From the NCBI GenBank assembly GCA_947493265.1, contig CANLQL010000001.1, forward strand, positions 372,001 to 436,000: a stretch of 64,000 bases of DNA, given 5' to 3'. The DNA comes from an uncultured Litoreibacter sp. Its GTDB lineage: Bacteria; Pseudomonadota; Alphaproteobacteria; Rhodobacterales; Rhodobacteraceae. The position numbers and the translations under genes are program-made. Positions 60,819 through 64,000 of the stretch are shown here, one piece after another. Every line of letters begins with the position of its first letter. Position 1 is the stretch's first letter. The notes below the pieces were generated by a model. The model ran no database searches. It had not been told where the DNA came from and saw nothing but the letters and a program-made list of their open reading frames with translations.

Positions 60819-61106
60819 TCAGAGGAACGCAGCTGCGTTGTTGCGCAAGATGATCTCAAGCGCGTAGACGATCAGCAACGCAACAATCGGGCTTAGGTCG
60901 AGACCGCCCATGTTCGGCAAAAACCGTCGTATTGGCGCATAAATCGGTTCAAGCAAGCGGCTCAGTCCATCCCAGATTTGCGCAACGATCGGCTGACGGA
61001 GGTTCAGGACCTGAAAGCTGATCAACCAACTCATGATGAAATGGGCGAAGATGACAAATCGCACCACACCCAGGATCAACATCAAGATCTGAAACAAAGA
61101 GGTCAT
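60819..61106 (-). CDS. YggT family membrane protein
   Basis: The 95-residue protein has two transmembrane segments (residues about 3-28 and 70-92), and the family loop GLSRLLEPIYAPIRRFLPNMGGLDLSP is partly visible between them. The family is linked to cell division and osmotic adaptation, but its exact role is not settled. ATG 61106 (MTSLFQILML) is chosen over an upstream in-frame ATG at 61166. Confidence 0.93.
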   Translation of the reverse strand: MTSLFQILMLILGVVRFVIFAHFIMSWLISFQVLNLRQPIVAQIWDGLSRLLEPIYAPIRRFLPNMGGLDLSPIVALLIVYALEIILRNNAAAFL

Positions 61107-61244
61107 TGGGGTGTGCTCCGCTAAATCCGTTTTCAGACAGGTAATGTGACCGATTGCGTTTCGCAAGCGATTGGTGACGTCAGGTCCTTGTTGTCGCGTC
61201 TTGCCAACACGCTAACTTGCAGCAGGTCAGAAGGAAAACTTGTC

Positions 61245-61802
61245 ATGTATCCAATCTTCCGCCTTGCCCTGTCGATATTGAATGCCAAACGCGCTGGCCC
61301 GCTGGAACCTTTGGGAACAAACGTCTCGACGCATATCTGCTGGCCTTGGGATCTGGATTTCTATTTTGAGCTGAACAACGGCAGGACGCTGACGCTGAAT
61401 GATCTCAACCGCATTCCCTTGGCGCTTCGCACCGGTCTGATTTCGGTCATGCGACGTGAAAAGTGGGGCCTGACGGTTGCCGGGGCCTCGGTTCGATACC
61501 GTCGCCGCGTGCGGATGTTTGACCGGATCACGATCACGTCTCGTTTGGTCTGCTGGGACGACAAATTCTTCTACCTAGAACAAAGCATGTGGGTCCGGGG
61601 TAACGCTACGTCAAACGTTCTGTACCGGATTGCTTTGGTTGATAGCTCCGGTATCGTAAAAACAGAATTGATTACCAAATCGCTTGGGTTTGAGGGACCT
61701 TCCCCAGAAACACCGAGCTGGATAGAGGCCTGGATTGAGGCAGAGCGGCGGCGACCATGGCCACCGGAAGGCGACTATTTGCCTGACAACAAAAAGAAAT
61801 AG
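61245..61802 (+). CDS. Hot-dog fold acyl-CoA thioesterase-like protein
   Basis: The 185-residue protein belongs to the 4HBT/THEM6-like group, with HICWPWDLDFYFELNNGRTL near residue 28, where the Asp/Asn pair matches the catalytic region of 4-hydroxybenzoyl-CoA thioesterases. ATG 61245 has AAGGA ten bases upstream; the longer frame start at 61146 is less likely. It is 53 bases before the MFS gene on the same strand. Confidence 0.87.
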   Translation: MYPIFRLALSILNAKRAGPLEPLGTNVSTHICWPWDLDFYFELNNGRTLTLNDLNRIPLALRTGLISVMRREKWGLTVAGASVRYRRRVRMFDRITITSRLVCWDDKFFYLEQSMWVRGNATSNVLYRIALVDSSGIVKTELITKSLGFEGPSPETPSWIEAWIEAERRRPWPPEGDYLPDNKKK

Positions 61803-61855
61803 CTTGCCTCGGGACGTGCTGGCGTCAATATTTGCGCACGGTCTGGGGAAGTCTC

Positions 61856-63247
61856 GTGCACGCGCAATCGCAAAAGAAGAAAATATTTGGGTGGATGATG
61901 TTCGACTGGGCCAGCCAGCCGTACAATACGCTTCTTCTCACGTTTATTTTCGGACCTTATTTTGCGGAAGTTTTGTCAAATCAGGGCATCGCGGCAGGGG
62001 TTGAACCAAGCTTGGCAAAAGCCAACGCGCAAGGTGTCTGGACACTTGGGCTGACGATTTCTGGATTGTTCATCGCATTGCTTGCGCCGATTTTGGGGGC
62101 TGTCGCCGATAGCACGGGTCGGCGGATGCCGTACATCTACGTGTTTTCGCTGCTGTATGTCGTGGGCTCCGGCAGTTTATGGCTGGCATATCCAGACGCA
62201 TCAAACACGACACTGATCCTTGCGTTTTTCATCATCGGACTGATCGGGATGGAATTCGCAACGGCGTTCACAAACGCGATGTTGCCCGAGCTGGGTGGTC
62301 CCGATGAGATTGGACGGATTTCAGGGTCCGGCTGGGCCATCGGTTATGTCGGCGGTTTGGTAGCTCTGGTGATCGTTCTGTTTTTCCTTGCTGAAAATGC
62401 GCAAGGCCGGACGCTGATCGGGATCAAACCACTGTTCGGGCTTGATACAAGTCTGCGCGAAGGGACCCGGTCGGTGGGGCCGTTTACTGCGCTTTGGTAT
62501 GCCGTTTTCATGATCCCATTCTTTCTTTGGGTGCAAAGCAACCAACCCAAGAACGTCAAGGTGCGCGGGTCAGTCAAGGAAGGCTTGGAGGACCTGAAAA
62601 AGACCCTTCGAAAGCTTCCGGAAAGCCCGAGCTTTGCAGCCTATCTGGGGTCATCAATGCTTTACCGCGACGGGTTGAGCGGTATGTACACAATCGGCGG
62701 GGTTTACGCGTATGGTGTTCTCGGCTGGTCTGTTGTGGATGTCGGGATATTTGGCATTCTGACGGTCACCTTCGGCGCAATCTTTGCCTATATCGGCGGG
62801 TTCGCAGACAGCCGTTACGGCCCAAAACCTGTGATCACCACCTGTGTCATCCTGTTGTGTCTTGCAGCGCTTGGCATCGTTTCGATCTCTCGTGAGGCGC
62901 TGTTGGGCTTCCCTGTTGCCGAAACCTCGACACTGCCAGACATCGCGTTTTATGTGAATGGTGCGATCATTGGAGCGGCGGGCGGTGTCTTGCAGGCGGC
63001 GTCGCGTACAATGCTTGTGCGTCAGGCAAATCCGAACCGGATGACGGAAGCGTTCGGTATTTACGCATTGGCCGGAAAAGCGACTGCTTTCTTGGCACCT
63101 GCGCTGATCAGTTTGGCAACAGCGATTTCCGGTAGCCAACGGGTTGGTGTTTCTCCGGTACTGGGTCTTTTCCTTATCGCCCTCCTGCTGTTAATCTGGG
63201 TGAAACCAGAAGGAGAGGATAAGACCGTATGGGACGCATCCACCTAG
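61856..63247 (+). CDS. Atg22/UMF1-like MFS transporter
   Basis: The 463-residue protein has about 12 hydrophobic segments, with the family opening GWMMFDWASQPYNTLLLTFI near residue 13 and the MFS loop GAVADSTGRRMPYIY near residue 80. Homology is to the yeast vacuolar amino-acid effluxer Atg22; bacterial substrates are not known. I chose GTG 61856, with GGGGA a few bases before it, over TTG 61832. It overlaps mepA by 19 bases. Confidence 0.88.
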   Translation: MHAQSQKKKIFGWMMFDWASQPYNTLLLTFIFGPYFAEVLSNQGIAAGVEPSLAKANAQGVWTLGLTISGLFIALLAPILGAVADSTGRRMPYIYVFSLLYVVGSGSLWLAYPDASNTTLILAFFIIGLIGMEFATAFTNAMLPELGGPDEIGRISGSGWAIGYVGGLVALVIVLFFLAENAQGRTLIGIKPLFGLDTSLREGTRSVGPFTALWYAVFMIPFFLWVQSNQPKNVKVRGSVKEGLEDLKKTLRKLPESPSFAAYLGSSMLYRDGLSGMYTIGGVYAYGVLGWSVVDVGIFGILTVTFGAIFAYIGGFADSRYGPKPVITTCVILLCLAALGIVSISREALLGFPVAETSTLPDIAFYVNGAIIGAAGGVLQAASRTMLVRQANPNRMTEAFGIYALAGKATAFLAPALISLATAISGSQRVGVSPVLGLFLIALLLLIWVKPEGEDKTVWDAST

Positions 63248-64000
63248 CTATCGCAGCCTCACTTTGTTTTTCATGGATCACCGGACCCGCAGCAGCTGAG
63301 CCTTTGGCCAAGCAGTTATTCGGGCGTATGGATGAAGGGTCCTCCCAACGGGCAAGGGCCCATGGCAGCTACGCAAAAGGGTGTGCTGCCGGTTTGGAGC
63401 AATTGGCGGAATCCGGGCCAAGCTGGCAGGCGATGCGTCTGTCACGAAACCGAAATTGGGGTCACCCTGAATTGGTGGATTTTGTTCAAGACCTTGGACG
63501 CAATGCGCAGAAGGCCGGTTGGGCTGGTATTTACGTGGGCGACATGTCCCAGCCGCGCGGCGGTCCGATGCTGACGGGACACCGGTCGCATCAGATTGGG
63601 CTGGACGCGGATATCTGGCTTTATCCCGTGCGTGATCTGAACCTCAGCCGCAATGCCCGTGAAAATCTTTCTGCAGTGTCGATGCGTCGGGCGGGTGGAG
63701 CCTACGTCAACAAAAGCTGGACGAAAGCGCATATGAACGTTGTGAAGGCGGCGGCAAAAGACAAACGGGTCGCCCGCATTTTTATTTTTCCCGGCGCGAA
63801 AGTCGCGATGTGCGATGCGGAGAAAGGCAACCGAGCCTGGTTGCGGAAAATCCGTCCTTGGTGGGGGCATCACTATCATTTCCATGTGCGTTTGAATTGC
63901 CCGAAAGGGTCCCCGGGATGTGAAAACCAAGCCCGCCCACCTGCGGGCGACGGGTGCGCGGATGCCCGTAAATGGGTGCAGGATATCTTGAACCCGCCAG
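63229..64000 (+). CDS. mepA: Penicillin-insensitive murein endopeptidase MepA (runs off window end)
   Basis: MepA is a periplasmic zinc LD/DD-endopeptidase (M74) that cuts cross-links between peptidoglycan peptides. The frame from ATG 63229 stays open to the window end (257 codons). It has a signal peptide ending near PAAAEP (residue 24). Zinc ligands are seen in TGHRSHQIGLDADIWL near residue 117 and in WWGHHYHFHVRLNCP near residue 213. Cysteines near the C-terminus fit the disulfides of the family. Only the last residues are missing. Confidence 0.93.
   Translation, partial: MGRIHLAIAASLCFSWITGPAAAEPLAKQLFGRMDEGSSQRARAHGSYAKGCAAGLEQLAESGPSWQAMRLSRNRNWGHPELVDFVQDLGRNAQKAGWAGIYVGDMSQPRGGPMLTGHRSHQIGLDADIWLYPVRDLNLSRNARENLSAVSMRRAGGAYVNKSWTKAHMNVVKAAAKDKRVARIFIFPGAKVAMCDAEKGNRAWLRKIRPWWGHHYHFHVRLNCPKGSPGCENQARPPAGDGCADARKWVQDILNPP

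Overview
The window is chromosomal DNA of an alphaproteobacterium in the Rhodobacteraceae, most likely a Roseobacter-group aerobic anoxygenic phototroph. The evidence is a photosynthesis gene cluster whose arm runs bchG-ppsR-ppaA / bchF-N-B-H-L-M-lhaA-puhABC-acsF-puhE-hemA-cycA, the oxygen-dependent cyclase gene acsF, a PetP/PetR-type pair, a NavBac-type sodium channel and the surrounding housekeeping genes. I saw no transposase, integrase, prophage, CRISPR array, rRNA or tRNA, and gene packing is tight throughout.

Positions 1-18,917 are one arm of the photosynthesis cluster. Leftward run ppaA (antirepressor), ppsR (repressor) and the 5' end of bchG (cut by the window edge). Rightward run the genes taking protoporphyrin IX to chlorophyllide (bchH, bchM, acsF, bchN/B/L, bchF), the reaction-centre H subunit and assembly factors (lhaA, puhA, puhB, puhC, puhE and a small unnamed gene), 5-aminolevulinate synthase (hemA) and cytochrome c2 (cycA), closed by a hairpin terminator. 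Almost all of these genes overlap or nearly touch. Three perfect TGT-N12-ACA PpsR boxes lie upstream of bchG and between ppaA and bchF, so the repressor probably controls its own antirepressor as well as pigment synthesis. The puf, crt and bchCXYZ genes are not in the window.

Positions 18,900-36,500 are accessory and housekeeping genes: a MscS channel, an unrecognised membrane protein, an exported endonuclease/phosphatase-fold protein and leuB. A compact DMT transporter / phytanoyl-CoA-type dioxygenase / DUF1989-GcvT fusion / small membrane protein group follows and looks like an undescribed catabolic module. Then come bciB (8-vinyl reductase of the pigment pathway, about 9.5 kb from the cluster), an MsbA-like exporter, asd, a beta carbonic anhydrase, a degenerate Hpt-like protein, a leucyl aminopeptidase and an NlpC/P60 hydrolase.

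Positions 36,500-47,400 hold a possible small RNA with a strong terminator, a divergent DUF4198/HupE pair (probable metal uptake), a second DMT transporter, ilvE, PetP/PetR-like regulators, a histone-deacetylase-fold hydrolase, xseB-ispA-dxs (isoprenoid precursors, useful for carotenoids and the bacteriochlorophyll tail), a FAR-17a/AIG1-like membrane protein and a bacterial voltage-gated sodium channel.

Positions 47,400-64,000 hold a leftward run hslO-nudL-cca-ABC-ABC-RNA methyltransferase, a second Nudix enzyme, a response-regulator/PP2C phosphatase beside a single-domain Hpt protein (a likely phosphorelay output module), ilvA, argG, a sulfotransferase-like gene, a YggT protein, a thioesterase, an Atg22-like MFS transporter, and mepA, which runs off the right end.
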